Assembly (NCBI RefSeq): GCF_036492425.1
Contig: NZ_AP025292.1
Span: 1,426,001-1,490,000, forward strand
Source: Persicobacter psychrovividus
Lineage (GTDB): Bacteria > Bacteroidota > Bacteroidia > Cytophagales > Cyclobacteriaceae
DNA length: 64,000 nucleotides
Direction of reading: 5' to 3'
A program made the translations under genes and the position numbers. This document shows, one piece after another, positions 9,715-19,137 of this stretch. Every line of letters begins with the position of its first letter. Position 1 is the first letter of the stretch. A model generated the notes under the pieces. It worked only from the letters and a program-made list of their open reading frames with translations. It was not told the DNA's origin and did not search any database.

Positions 9715-10305
9715 TTATGCTTCTTCTGAACCATCTTCGCCAGCAGATTGCTTCGAACGCAATGCACGAGGAATCTCAACTGTAGCGATAGAAATAGTTG
9801 GGTTGTTCAAAATTTCAAGTCCTTCTACAGGTACTTCACCAACTTTAACTGATTTACCCAATTCCAAAGTAGAAATATCAACTTTGATGTTATCAGGCAA
9901 AGCGTTAGGCAAAGCTTTAACTTTGATTTTACGCAATTTCGTAACCAAACGACCACCAACTGCAACACCTGGAGAGCTTCCTTCGAAAACTACAGGCAAT
10001 TCCATTTTCATTGGCTTATCGTCGTTCACCAACAAGAAATCAGCATGCAACAAATTTTCTGATACTGGGTGGAATTGCGTGTCTTGCAATACCGCTTTGT
10101 ATTCAGTTCCTTCAATGTTCAATTTTACGAAGTATACGTTTGGAGTGTATACCAAGTCGCGGAACAAGTATGCTGGAGCGTAGAAGTGTACTTGCTCTTC
10201 ACCACCGTAAAGTACAGCAGGAACATTACCTTCTAAACGTAAATCTTTAGCATCCTTTTTACCAAGGTTCGCTCTTTTAAACCCTACAACCTCAATAGTT
10301 TGCAT
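9715..10305 (-). CDS. rplY: 50S ribosomal protein L25/general stress protein Ctc
   Basis: This 196-aa protein is the long (CTC-type) form of L25, which binds 5S rRNA in the large subunit. The N-terminal L25 domain (about 1-95) carries the family pattern R....GK.DAK.LR.EG.VPAVLYGG and ends near HADFL. The second beta domain (about 100-180) has the VPVVFEGxSPGV-like region and the DNIKVDISxLELGxSVKV motif. A short acidic tail (GEDGSEEA) ends the protein. It sits between prs and pth, the standard Bacteroidota neighbourhood. The start at 10305 is the only sensible ATG. Confidence 0.95.
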   Translation of the reverse strand: MQTIEVVGFKRANLGKKDAKDLRLEGNVPAVLYGGEEQVHFYAPAYLFRDLVYTPNVYFVKLNIEGTEYKAVLQDTQFHPVSENLLHADFLLVNDDKPMKMELPVVFEGSSPGVAVGGRLVTKLRKIKVKALPNALPDNIKVDISTLELGKSVKVGEVPVEGLEILNNPTISIATVEIPRALRSKQSAGEDGSEEA

Positions 10306-10340
10306 GATAATAAATTGTTAAGTATAAATAAATATTAAAA

Positions 10341-10369
10341 GCCTGTTCTTGTTATTCACTCAAACAGGC
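10341..10369 (-). promoter_or_regulatory. Hairpin in the rplY leader (possible attenuator or second terminator)
   Basis: GCCTGTT and AACAGGC form a 7-bp perfect stem with a 15-nt loop, followed on the minus strand by TTTTAAT. It lies between the prs terminator and the rplY ATG, about 35 nt upstream of the start. It could be a second stop for prs read-through or a leader structure controlling rplY. Confidence 0.35.
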
Positions 10370-10394
10370 GTGCAAATATCGGAAAATAAAATAA

Positions 10395-10431
10395 AAAAAC
10401 CACAAGTATTTCGAAAATACTTGTGGTTTCA
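10395..10431 (-). terminator. Rho-independent terminator of prs
   Basis: A perfect 14-bp stem (AAACCACAAGTATT with AATACTTGTGGTTT) has a 5-nt loop and a minus-strand tail of seven T with further T-rich sequence. It lies 31 nt after the prs stop and is the strongest terminator in this part of the window. Confidence 0.85.
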
Positions 10432-10461
10432 GTGATTTAATAACCAACTAAGAAGTTCGTC

Positions 10462-11403
10462 TTAAATAGACATGCCTTTGATGAACAAAGAAGAGATCGA
10501 CTCATTGTCGTGAATCTTACGGATCGCCTTACCGAAAAGCTCACCAACAGACAATACTTTGATTTTTGAAGACTCCTGACGCAATGGAATGGTATCTGTA
10601 ACCACCAATTCAGTCAAGGAAGAATTCTCAATGTTTTCATAAGCCTTTCCTGAAAGGATAGGGTGTGTAATGACTGCGCGAACAGATTTAGCACCTTTTT
10701 CCAATAGAATATCAGCTGCTTTGCACAAGGTCCCGCCTGTATCGATGATATCATCAACAATGATAACATCAGCACCAGTAACATCACCAATCACCTGCAT
10801 AGAAGCTACCTCGTTGGCACGCTCACGATGCTTGTCACAGATCACCATATTGGAACGGAAAATCTTGGCAAGGTCACGCGCACGTTTTGTTCCTCCAACA
10901 TCTGGAGCTGCGAACAAAAGGTTCTCTAAGCCCAAAGAAGCCAAATAAGGAACAAATACAGTCGCTCCTTCAAGGTGATCCACAGGAATATCGAAGAATG
11001 CTTGAATTTGACCAGCGTGTAGGTCACAAGTCATGATGCGATCAGCACCAGCAGCAGTAAGCAGATTAGCTACTAATTTGGCAGCGATAGGCACTCTTGG
11101 CTTATCTTTACGATCTTGACGAGCATAGCCAAAGTAAGGGGCTACAACAGTTACGTATTTTGCCGAAGCACGACGGGCAGCATCTACCATTAATAAAACT
11201 TCCATCAAATTGTCTGATGGAGCAAAAGTAGATTGAATGATGAATACATCACAGCCACGAACGGACTCTTGGAAGGCAGGGCACATTTCGCCATCACTAA
11301 ATTTACTGATTTTTACATCACCAACCTCTGTACCATACTGGTGGGCGATTTTTTCAGCTAAATATTGAGACTCAGTACCGGAGAAGATTTTTACCGCAGA
11401 CAT
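10462..11403 (-). CDS. prs: Ribose-phosphate pyrophosphokinase (PRPP synthetase)
   Basis: This 313-aa enzyme makes PRPP from ribose 5-phosphate and ATP, feeding purine, pyrimidine, histidine and NAD synthesis. Visible hallmarks are the N-terminal FSGTESQYLAEKIA block, the EVLLMVDAARRASAKYVT region, the DLHAGQIQAFF metal-binding loop and the PRPP-binding signature VIIVDDIIDTGGTL. Length is typical of class I bacterial Prs. It is monocistronic by its strong 3' terminator, with rplY and pth downstream. A -7-like motif lies about 100 nt upstream. Confidence 0.97.
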   Translation of the reverse strand: MSAVKIFSGTESQYLAEKIAHQYGTEVGDVKISKFSDGEMCPAFQESVRGCDVFIIQSTFAPSDNLMEVLLMVDAARRASAKYVTVVAPYFGYARQDRKDKPRVPIAAKLVANLLTAAGADRIMTCDLHAGQIQAFFDIPVDHLEGATVFVPYLASLGLENLLFAAPDVGGTKRARDLAKIFRSNMVICDKHRERANEVASMQVIGDVTGADVIIVDDIIDTGGTLCKAADILLEKGAKSVRAVITHPILSGKAYENIENSSLTELVVTDTIPLRQESSKIKVLSVGELFGKAIRKIHDNESISSLFIKGMSI

Positions 11404-11505
11404 TTTTTGAATAATATGTTCAAAGTGTTGTAACGATTTAAATAAGGCTGAAAATAGTAAGCTTCGACCTTATTCAAATTGTCCTATTCTTTATTAATAG
11501 CGATG

Positions 11506-11513
11506 CAAAGGTA
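11506..11513 (-). promoter_or_regulatory. Candidate -7 promoter element for prs
   Basis: On the minus strand the bases read TACCTTTG, an exact TAnnTTTG match about 100 nt before the prs ATG. The -33 region is only T-rich, with no clear TTTG. Confidence 0.4.
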
Positions 11514-11932
11514 AGAAAAAAATTAAAAATCACTTCTGAAAACAGAAATAATAACGCCGCACTGAGCGCTGAAAATCCCTTTTTTTACCTTTCGAAAAGC
11601 TATTTGCTAAGGAAAACACGCAAAAAGGGGAGTTGTTTGAAAAATACAAGGCAATTAGCTGACTGAAGGTGGCGGAATGCAATTTTTCTCTCTGAAATTA
11701 AAATCCTCGATAAATTAAAGTTTATAGCATTTTAAGTATAAAGACGTCTCTCGGATTCAGGAGGTGTCTGATATGTACATTTTCATGTTGTCGCTATTTT
11801 GCTGTCTTCAATGTTGATCTTTTAGGTACGAATTTGTGCGGATCTTTTTGCGCTCTTTTACTTGTGTAAATACGCAGGATTGTTTTCTATTTGAAGTGGT
11901 AAATACCGCTTGAATTCGATGTGGCGTTTCAC

Positions 11933-12136
11933 TCACCTTCTTTCATCATCGGGGGATCCAACAGTTATTAAAAGCGGCTTTATTTCAGCCATAAGGCGGT
12001 ATGATTTTTCTGAGCCACTTTCGACGATACAAAAATCCTGTTTGTTAAAAGGTTTATTGATAAAACTAATGATAGGATAGGCAATGCAAATGAGAAAAAT
12101 CACAATATACACTTTGGAAACGATTGAAATTTGCAT
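11933..12136 (-). CDS. Possible small membrane protein, unrecognised
   Basis: A 67-codon frame whose N-terminal third is one clear hydrophobic helix (about residues 8-26) followed by a short polar tail. It lies alone between prs and the divergent TetR gene. I recognise no family and see no ribosome-binding site, so it may be a chance frame. Confidence 0.25.
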   Translation of the reverse strand: MQISIVSKVYIVIFLICIAYPIISFINKPFNKQDFCIVESGSEKSYRLMAEIKPLLITVGSPDDERR

Positions 12137-12188
12137 AGTTTCGAGCGTTTTTAATGTTATATTAACTTAACCTCAATCCTAATTGTCA

Positions 12189-12800
12189 ATGCATGATCGA
12201 ATAATAGCGTTATCCTTCGAGCTTTTCAGTCGTCTGGGGATACGGTCAGTGACCATGGATGAAATCGCAAGAAAGCTCGGGGTGTCAAAAAAAACCATCT
12301 ATCAGTGTTTTCCCAACAAGGAGGCATTGCTTCTGGCTACGCTTGAACAGGAATTTGAAAAGCAGGAGCAGCAAATGCGCTCCATCATTGATTTGGCCGC
12401 TGATCCTGTCGATGCTTTTCTCAAACTGTCGGGTTTTGCTAAAGAAATGCATGCCCGCAGCAATCCGCTCGTATTGCATGAAATTGAGCGGTACTACCCA
12501 AAGGGCTGGACTGCCTACTTGGATTTTAAGCATAAAGTGGTGCAGCATAACATGAGTGCCCTGCTTCAGCAAGGGGTGGATCGGGCTTTTTTTCGCCAGG
12601 ATCTCAATGTGAAAGTGATGGCAGTGCTACGCATGGAGCAGCTTGAATATTGTTTTCGTCCAAATTTGTTTCCCCGGGCGACCTTTCAGTACGAAGAGGT
12701 GTATCAGCAGATCGCGGATCATTTTCTACTCGGAATTGTAACGGAAAAGGGCCTTCATACCCTTCAAAATATTAACCAATCAAACAAAACAGCAAACTAA
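12189..12800 (+). CDS. TetR/AcrR family transcriptional regulator
   Basis: This protein of about 203 aa has an N-terminal TetR helix-turn-helix: ALSFELFSRLGIRSVTMDEIA, then KLGVSKKTIYQCFPNKEALL with the typical T.Y..F..KE.L recognition helix ending. The C-terminal ligand-binding half is divergent, as is normal. The ATG at 12189 was chosen; a TTG two codons earlier is possible. The stop is 2 nt before a TolC gene, so the regulator is the first gene of the efflux operon and probably represses it, relieved by a pump substrate. No clear palindromic operator was found upstream. Confidence 0.88.
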   Translation: MHDRIIALSFELFSRLGIRSVTMDEIARKLGVSKKTIYQCFPNKEALLLATLEQEFEKQEQQMRSIIDLAADPVDAFLKLSGFAKEMHARSNPLVLHEIERYYPKGWTAYLDFKHKVVQHNMSALLQQGVDRAFFRQDLNVKVMAVLRMEQLEYCFRPNLFPRATFQYEEVYQQIADHFLLGIVTEKGLHTLQNINQSNKTAN

Positions 12801-12802
12801 TC

Positions 12803-14179
12803 ATGAGACTTTTGATGATGATTGCCCTCTGCCTCATGCCATTTTTGGGTAGGGGACAAGGCTCGACTTCACTGAATTTGCAGCAATGTATCGACATTGC
12901 CTTACAGAATAATCAGGCCATCAATAAAAGTGAGGCCAGTGTTCGGGAATCTCAGTACAAAGTAAAGGAAACCATCGCCATTGGTTTGCCGCAGGTGAAT
13001 GGGCAGGTAACCGCCAACAATAACTTTGCCCTGCGGACCTCTTTTATTACGGGTGATTTTTTAGGAGGAAGTGACCCTAACGCCCCGCCGTCAGCGTCAC
13101 CAAGCGACCAAATTACGCCCATCAGTTTTGGGACCAGCTATGATGCCAACGCCACCCTTTCGGTGAGTCAGCTGATTTTTGACGGCTCCTTCTTTGTAGG
13201 ACTTGAGGCAGCAAAAACCTATGTGGATTTGGCTCAGAAAGACCTGATTCGCGCGGAAATTGATGTAGTGGAATCGGTAAAGAAGGCCTATTACCTGGTA
13301 CTGATCAATAAGGAGCGACTCCGCCTGGTGGAACAAAACCTTGGCCGATTGGACACCTTGCTGAATGAGACCCAATTAATGTTTGATGAAGGTTTCGCGG
13401 AGAAAATTGATGTGGACCGTATTCGTGTATCTTACAATAATATTAAATCGTCGCTGAAAAGCTCACAGCGAATGATCGAGTTGAGCCAAAGGTTGCTTTC
13501 TTTCCATATGGGAGTAAATGTTAATGCGCCCGTAGTGGTGGAGGAGCATATCAGTGATATTGCCTTTGATCCAAGTATTCTCGATGCGGACCTGGCCTTT
13601 AAATCTTCGGATCGGGTCGAGATGCAACTCCTCGGGGTTCAGGAAGACCTGGCCAAATATGAACTCAAGAACATTCATGTACAATACCTGCCAAATTTAT
13701 ATGCAGTAGGGAATATGGGGTACCTGACGGGGGCAAATACCATCGGTGGCCTGACCAAATTTGGGACGCAATGGTTTGGCTTCGGAACCATTGGGGTGCA
13801 ATTGAGCATTCCGATTTTCGACGGACTCATGAAGCGCCAAAAAGCACAGCAGGTACGGATGCGACTTGAACAACTCGAGTACGATCAGCAGCAAACCGCC
13901 ATGGCCATAGACAATGAGGTCTTTCAGTCGAAAGCCAATTTGCTTAGCGCAATCGACCAACTCACCTTTGAAAAAGAAAATATGACCCTGGCCAAAGATG
14001 TTTTTGAAACCACCCGCCTGAAATACCAGGAAGGTATTGGAAGTAACATCGAATTGGTGGACGCCAACAATTCTTATATCACCGCTCAGGTGAATTATTT
14101 CAATGCATATTACGATGCACTTTTAAATAAAGTCAACCTTGAAAAATCCGTTGGGCAGCTGTATCGCCGCGGTTTATAA
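12803..14179 (+). CDS. TolC family outer-membrane efflux protein
   Basis: This 458-aa protein has a signal peptide (1-19, ending LGRGQ) and two OEP repeats, each of long helices with paired Asn/Leu-rich segments (LNLQQCIDIALQNNQAINKSEA near the start, ARLKYQEGIGSNIELVDANNSYI-type block at about 405-430, here TTRLKYQEGIGSN). TolC trimers form the outer-membrane duct of tripartite pumps. It lies between the TetR regulator and the membrane-fusion gene with gaps of 2 and 18 nt, so one transcript encodes regulator and pump. Length is standard for the family. Confidence 0.93.
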   Translation: MRLLMMIALCLMPFLGRGQGSTSLNLQQCIDIALQNNQAINKSEASVRESQYKVKETIAIGLPQVNGQVTANNNFALRTSFITGDFLGGSDPNAPPSASPSDQITPISFGTSYDANATLSVSQLIFDGSFFVGLEAAKTYVDLAQKDLIRAEIDVVESVKKAYYLVLINKERLRLVEQNLGRLDTLLNETQLMFDEGFAEKIDVDRIRVSYNNIKSSLKSSQRMIELSQRLLSFHMGVNVNAPVVVEEHISDIAFDPSILDADLAFKSSDRVEMQLLGVQEDLAKYELKNIHVQYLPNLYAVGNMGYLTGANTIGGLTKFGTQWFGFGTIGVQLSIPIFDGLMKRQKAQQVRMRLEQLEYDQQQTAMAIDNEVFQSKANLLSAIDQLTFEKENMTLAKDVFETTRLKYQEGIGSNIELVDANNSYITAQVNYFNAYYDALLNKVNLEKSVGQLYRRGL

Positions 14180-14197
14180 TAAGCAAACAACCTAACT

Positions 14198-15361
14198 ATG
14201 AAATATTATATCTTTTTAATGATCGGAGGCCTTGTGGCAATTTCTGCCTGCAATGATCATTCCCTTGAAAACAAAAAAGAGGAACTCTCGGAATTGCGTG
14301 CCGAACTCGCAGAAACCAAAGCGAAAATTAAGGTCGTTGAACAGCAAATCCTGGACCTGGACCCCGATGCCTTTAATGCCTCAGGTTCGGTGTTGAATGT
14401 GGCCACAATCCCCGTTCGCAGCCAGTCTTTTGAGCATATGATTGATGTGCGTGGTGAAGTACAATCCCGCAAGAATGTGATGCTTTCCGCAGAAATGATG
14501 GGCCGTGTGGAGAAAATTAATGTGGTAGAGGGAAGTGTAGTGAAAAAAGGGCAGTCCTTGTTGCACCTCGATGCCGATCAGGTGGTCAATGGTATTGCTG
14601 AGGTGAAAACTTCGCTGGAGTTTGCCGAGAAGATGTACAAAAAACGTGCAGCGCTTTGGGAGAAAAAAGTAGGCTCGGAGGTACAGTACCTCGAAGCTAA
14701 AAACCAATACGAAAGCCTGCAGCGGAAATTGGCGACGCTAAATTCGCAGCTCGATCAGGCGAGGGTAAAAGCGCCTTTCAATGGGCAGGTTGATGAAGTG
14801 ATTGCCAAAGATGGCGAGGTGGTTTCTCCAGGCATGCCATTGTTGCGTTTGGCGGGAAGTACTGATATGTATATCCGTGCGGAGGTTTCTGAGCGCTACA
14901 TTGGTAAGTTTAAGCGTGGCGATCAAGTAACGGTACGTTTTCCTTCCCTGAACAAGACGGTAAATTCTACGATTGCCTCGCTGGGGCAGGTGATCAATAA
15001 AAGCAACAGAACTTTCACGATTGAAATTCGCCTTGACGGTGAAACAGAAGGCATGGTTAAGCCGAACCTGCTGGCAGTTGTTGAGGTACGCGACTATCAG
15101 GCTGACGGGGCGATTGTTGTTCCTACCAAACTGATTCAGAAGGATTCTGAAGGTTACTATGTGTACACCGTAAAAACCGATGGCAAAGCCCAGAAGGCAC
15201 ACCGCTCGCGTGTAGAGCTTGGTAAAAGCTTCCGTGGTGAAACGGAAATTACCCGTGGGCTGACTGATGGCGACGAGGTGATTACCGAAGGTTACCGTGA
15301 GGCGGCACAGGACATGACCCTGCAGGTATTGAAGCCTACGGCGGAAGTTGATCAAAAATAA
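14198..15361 (+). CDS. RND efflux periplasmic adaptor (membrane fusion) lipoprotein
   Basis: This 387-aa HlyD/AcrA-type adaptor has a lipoprotein signal with a cysteine at residue 18 (AISAC). A short coiled coil (about 24-53) precedes the lipoyl half-motifs (SAEMMGRVEKINVVEGSVVKKGQ and the matching ARVKAPFNGQVDEVIAKDGEVV block), with the helical hairpin between them and the beta-barrel and membrane-proximal domains after. It bridges the inner-membrane pump and TolC. Gaps are 18 nt upstream and 11 nt to the RND gene. The early coiled coil before the first lipoyl half is longer than in AcrA. Confidence 0.92.
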   Translation: MKYYIFLMIGGLVAISACNDHSLENKKEELSELRAELAETKAKIKVVEQQILDLDPDAFNASGSVLNVATIPVRSQSFEHMIDVRGEVQSRKNVMLSAEMMGRVEKINVVEGSVVKKGQSLLHLDADQVVNGIAEVKTSLEFAEKMYKKRAALWEKKVGSEVQYLEAKNQYESLQRKLATLNSQLDQARVKAPFNGQVDEVIAKDGEVVSPGMPLLRLAGSTDMYIRAEVSERYIGKFKRGDQVTVRFPSLNKTVNSTIASLGQVINKSNRTFTIEIRLDGETEGMVKPNLLAVVEVRDYQADGAIVVPTKLIQKDSEGYYVYTVKTDGKAQKAHRSRVELGKSFRGETEITRGLTDGDEVITEGYREAAQDMTLQVLKPTAEVDQK

Positions 15362-15372
15362 CAAGCACAGCC

Positions 15373-18300
15373 ATGGAAGAGAACAATAAAAATAAGCTTG
15401 ACAAGGAATTTGGGCTCACCAGCCTGGCCTTGAACAATAGCTCCACTGTTTTTGTGATGACATTGCTGATTGCCGTTGCTGGTATTTTTCAGTACATCAA
15501 CCTGCCAAAAGAGAACTTCCCGGAAGTGGAGATGCCCACCATTTATGTGGGGACAGTCTACGCCGGTAGTTCGCCCGCTGATATTGAAAACCTGATTACC
15601 CGACCGCTGGAGAAGGAAATCAATACGGTAGAAAATATTGACAATATTAAGTCTACCTCCGTGCAGGGGTATTCAACCATTGTGATTGAGTTCGTTACTG
15701 GAACTGATGTAAAGGATGCCTTGGTGAAAGTAAAAGATGCGGTGGATAAAGCCCGTTCAGAACTGCCAACAGACCTGAAGCTGGAGCCTGATGTTTTTGA
15801 ACTTAATTTCTCGGAATTCCCGATTCTTAACATCAACCTTTCGGGGAATTATTCCCTCACACAGCTGAATGATTACGCCGAATACCTTGAAGATGAAATT
15901 GAAAAATTCAGGGAGATTTCCAAAGTTGAGATCCGTGGTGTGGGCGAGCGTGAGGTGAAAATCAATTGCAACCCGTACCTGATGGCTGCCAGGGAAGTTT
16001 CTTTTTCGGACATCGAAATGGCCGTGGCCAATGAGAACGTCAATATTTCTGGGGGGGATGCCCTCTCTGATGGCGTGCGGAGAAATATCCGTATTCTTGG
16101 GGAGTTCAAAGACCCACAGGGGTTGCTGGACATTGTCGTGAAAGCCGAAAAGGGAAATATCGTTTACTTGCGCGACGTGGCGACGGTAAATTTCGACTAC
16201 AAAGACCCAGAATCATTTGCCCGCCTCGGGAGTGAGTCCGTAGTGATGGTCGATGTAGTGAAACGAAGTGGGGAGAACCTGCTTGCCGCTACCGATAAAA
16301 TTAATGCCCTTCTTGCGAAAGCAAAAAAGACGCACTTTCCGAAGGACCTGAAGATTGTCATGACGGGCGATCAGTCCAAAGAAACCAAAACACAGGTAAG
16401 CAATTTGGAGAATAACATCATCTCTGGGGTGATCCTTGTAGTGTTGGTGTTGTTGTTCTTTTTAGGAACAAGAAACGCCCTGTTTGTAGGAATGGCAATT
16501 CCGCTTTCCATGTTCCTTTCTTTCCTGATTTTGGGAATTATGGGCGTAACCATCAATATGATCGTGCTCTTTTCGCTGATCATGGCACTCGGAATGCTGG
16601 TGGATAATGGTATTGTGGTGGTGGAAAATGTCTATCGTATGATGGAAGAAGGCCTTTCACCGATCAACGCTGCCAAAAAAGGTGTTGGTGAAGTCGCTTT
16701 TCCAATCATCTCCTCCACAGCCACCACGCTTGCAGCCTTTTTGCCCTTGGCCTTCTGGCCGGGAATGATGGGCGAGTTTATGAAATATCTGCCCATTACG
16801 CTCATGATCACCCTTGGTTCTTCGCTGTTTGTTGCCTTGGTGATTAACCCTGTGTTTATCGCTCAGTTTATGCGTGTACAGGGAGATGGCCCCGTAGTGA
16901 ACAAAAAACGGGTAAATTACTGGGGATTCGGACTGATCATCGTTGGCCTTTTGGTCTTCGGTCTTAAAATGCTCGCTACGGCGGGAATTCAGAACCCTGC
17001 AGTTTTGGAATCCAAAGTGGTACATTATAATGTGGTAGGAAACCTGCTTGGTATAACGGGGGCTATTATACTGCTGAACGTTTACGTACTGACGCCTCTG
17101 GGGGAAAAATTCCAGGCGACCTTCTTGCCCTGGCTTGAGAATATGTACGAAAACACCCTTGCTACCGCCGTAAAAGGCCGTTTGCCTTATGCTTACTTCT
17201 TCGGAACCGTGGGCTTGTTGGTCCTCTCTATTGTATTAATGAAATATTTTACGCCCAATGTTGAGTTTTTCCCTACGGGAGACCCGAAATACGTGAATGT
17301 TTTCATTGAATATCCTGTAGGAACGGATATCGAAGAAACCAACCAAACGGGACTAAAAATTGAGCAGCAGCTCGCCGAAATTGTTGCGCCTTATGGAGAT
17401 GTGGTGGAGTCCATTATCTCGAATGTTGGCGCTGGAACAAGTGATCCCGGCGAGATGTCAGTGGGTGGAGGAAAAACACCGCACAAAGCCAGAATCACCA
17501 TTAACTTCGTGGAATTTGCTTTGCGTGGCGAGGTGAGTACCCGCGAGATCATGAATAAAGTGCGGGAGGGCGTTGGTGGCCTTGCTGGGGTGTCCATTAC
17601 CGTGGATCAGGATAAAGGCGGACCACCGACAGGTAAACCGATTTCTGTAGAAATTATCGGTCCGAAGTTCGAAAAACTGATCAGTATTACTGATGAACTG
17701 AAAAGCGAAATCAGTGGTGCCGGGATTTTGGGAATTGAAAAGCTGAAATCTGACTTGGAAGTTGGCAAGCCAGAAATGCTCGTGAATATCGATCGTGAAA
17801 AGGCTCGTCGATTTGGTCTCTCTACCGCACAGATTGCCATGGAAATTCGTACGGCACTTTTTGGTAAGGAAATTTCGAAATACAAAGAGGGTGAAGATGA
17901 TTTTGAAATTCAGATGAGACTCGATAAAGACTATCGTTATGATATCGAGGCGTTGATGAATCAGAATATTACCTTTAGAAACCAGTCTGACGGACGAATC
18001 CATCAGGTGCCGATTTCTTCGGTGGCCACCATCGAACTGAGTTCCACATATGGTGGAATTAAGCGAAAAGACATGGACCGTGTGGTAACGCTTTCGTCCA
18101 ATGTGCTCGACGGCTACAATGCCAATAAGGTGAATGATGAAATTCGCCAGGTGGTGGATGAATTTCCGGTGCCTGACGGCTACACCATTAAGTTTGGAGG
18201 GGAGCAGGAAAAGCAGGCGGAAGAAATGGGCTTCCTTTCCGGAGCTTTGCTGATTGCGGTATTCATGATCTTTTTGATTATTGTGGCACAATTCAATCAG

Positions 18301-18852
18301 GTAACCACACCATTTATCATTATTACCTCTGTGGTATTCTCTACCATTGGTGTATTCCTCGGCTTGGTGATTTTCCAGATGGATTTTATCATTATCATGA
18401 CCATGATCGGAATTATTTCCCTGGCTGGAATTGTGGTGAACAATGCGATCGTTTTAATTGATTTTATTGGCTTGAAGAAAGAAGAAAAGTTACAAGCTAA
18501 ACAAAATAGTGATTTGAAACAGGAGCAGGTTCGACTGACCACTTTGGAAATGCGACAGGCGGTTGTGGAAGCTGGGAAAACCCGTTTGCGCCCAGTGTTA
18601 CTGACGGCAATTACCACCGTTTTAGGGCTTGTGCCGCTTGCTGTGGGAATCAATATTGACTTCCTTGGCTGGTTTGCACATTTCGATGCTGGTTTCTATA
18701 TCGGTGGTGATAATGTAATCTTCTGGGGGCCTATGTCTTGGACGATTATTTTTGGTTTGACTTTCGCAACCTTTCTTACATTGGTCATTGTCCCGGTGAT
18801 GTATATTATTGTCGAGGATATAAAACTAAAGATCAAATCAAGAGTATACTAA
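15373..18852 (+). CDS. RND family efflux transporter permease (HAE1/AcrB type)
   Basis: This 1159-aa inner-membrane pump has TM1 at about 26-46, the large porter domain, a TM2-TM6 cluster (about 335-520), a second porter domain and TM7-TM12 at the C-end. The TM4 motif reads GMLVDNGIVVVENV near residue 410, with one Asp kept and the second position Asn, which is common outside the AcrB subgroup. TM10-11 carry GIVVNNAIVLIDFI and the usual TRLRPVLLTAITTVLGL block. It is about 100 aa longer than AcrB, mostly in loops near residues 510-590 and 1105-1130. The substrate cannot be told from sequence. A terminator follows 28 nt after the stop. Confidence 0.93.
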   Translation: MEENNKNKLDKEFGLTSLALNNSSTVFVMTLLIAVAGIFQYINLPKENFPEVEMPTIYVGTVYAGSSPADIENLITRPLEKEINTVENIDNIKSTSVQGYSTIVIEFVTGTDVKDALVKVKDAVDKARSELPTDLKLEPDVFELNFSEFPILNINLSGNYSLTQLNDYAEYLEDEIEKFREISKVEIRGVGEREVKINCNPYLMAAREVSFSDIEMAVANENVNISGGDALSDGVRRNIRILGEFKDPQGLLDIVVKAEKGNIVYLRDVATVNFDYKDPESFARLGSESVVMVDVVKRSGENLLAATDKINALLAKAKKTHFPKDLKIVMTGDQSKETKTQVSNLENNIISGVILVVLVLLFFLGTRNALFVGMAIPLSMFLSFLILGIMGVTINMIVLFSLIMALGMLVDNGIVVVENVYRMMEEGLSPINAAKKGVGEVAFPIISSTATTLAAFLPLAFWPGMMGEFMKYLPITLMITLGSSLFVALVINPVFIAQFMRVQGDGPVVNKKRVNYWGFGLIIVGLLVFGLKMLATAGIQNPAVLESKVVHYNVVGNLLGITGAIILLNVYVLTPLGEKFQATFLPWLENMYENTLATAVKGRLPYAYFFGTVGLLVLSIVLMKYFTPNVEFFPTGDPKYVNVFIEYPVGTDIEETNQTGLKIEQQLAEIVAPYGDVVESIISNVGAGTSDPGEMSVGGGKTPHKARITINFVEFALRGEVSTREIMNKVREGVGGLAGVSITVDQDKGGPPTGKPISVEIIGPKFEKLISITDELKSEISGAGILGIEKLKSDLEVGKPEMLVNIDREKARRFGLSTAQIAMEIRTALFGKEISKYKEGEDDFEIQMRLDKDYRYDIEALMNQNITFRNQSDGRIHQVPISSVATIELSSTYGGIKRKDMDRVVTLSSNVLDGYNANKVNDEIRQVVDEFPVPDGYTIKFGGEQEKQAEEMGFLSGALLIAVFMIFLIIVAQFNQVTTPFIIITSVVFSTIGVFLGLVIFQMDFIIIMTMIGIISLAGIVVNNAIVLIDFIGLKKEEKLQAKQNSDLKQEQVRLTTLEMRQAVVEAGKTRLRPVLLTAITTVLGLVPLAVGINIDFLGWFAHFDAGFYIGGDNVIFWGPMSWTIIFGLTFATFLTLVIVPVMYIIVEDIKLKIKSRVY

Positions 18853-18880
18853 TATGTAAAGGTTGATTGATTAAATTGTA

Positions 18881-18916
18881 AGGGGAGAAATCGTAAAGAT
18901 TTTCTCCCTTTTTTTC
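18881..18916 (+). terminator. Terminator of the RND efflux operon
   Basis: A 10-bp stem (AGGGGAGAAA with TTTCTCCCTT, one G-U) is followed by a run of T. It sits 28 nt after the pump stop. Confidence 0.8.
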
Positions 18917-19137
18917 TGCCCAGAATGTTGTGATGGCCATTTTTGAGAATGATTAACCTCAAACAATATTGGTTTTCATACTTCTGCTGATGAAACTGAT
19001 TTTGACGTAGTTTCCATTTAGTTTGAAGGTTTTTCTGCCAGTAGGTCAAAATTATTCTCTGAAAAATGGTGTATTTTTGACAATTCCTTACGTACTCATT
19101 AATAAATCACATACATCAACCAACACTTTCAATTTTC

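Larger units (their letters stand above)
11404..12188. other. Long intergenic region between divergent prs and the TetR gene
   Basis: About 780 bp of AT-rich DNA. It holds the prs promoter candidate and one weak 67-codon frame (11933-12136, minus). No RNA gene, transposon end or conserved structure was recognised in the rest. Confidence 0.6.

Noticed and set aside
12183-12188. TTG start two codons before the TetR ATG
   Set aside because: The ATG at 12189 begins right before the conserved helix-turn-helix and is the simpler choice.
17458-18291. 277-codon minus-strand frame opposite the RND gene
   Set aside because: It is a long antisense shadow of the conserved pump and shows no protein motif.
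15373-18852. RND pump with the second TM4 Asp replaced by Asn (VDN instead of VDD)
   Set aside because: This form is common in many RND branches and does not by itself mean loss of function.
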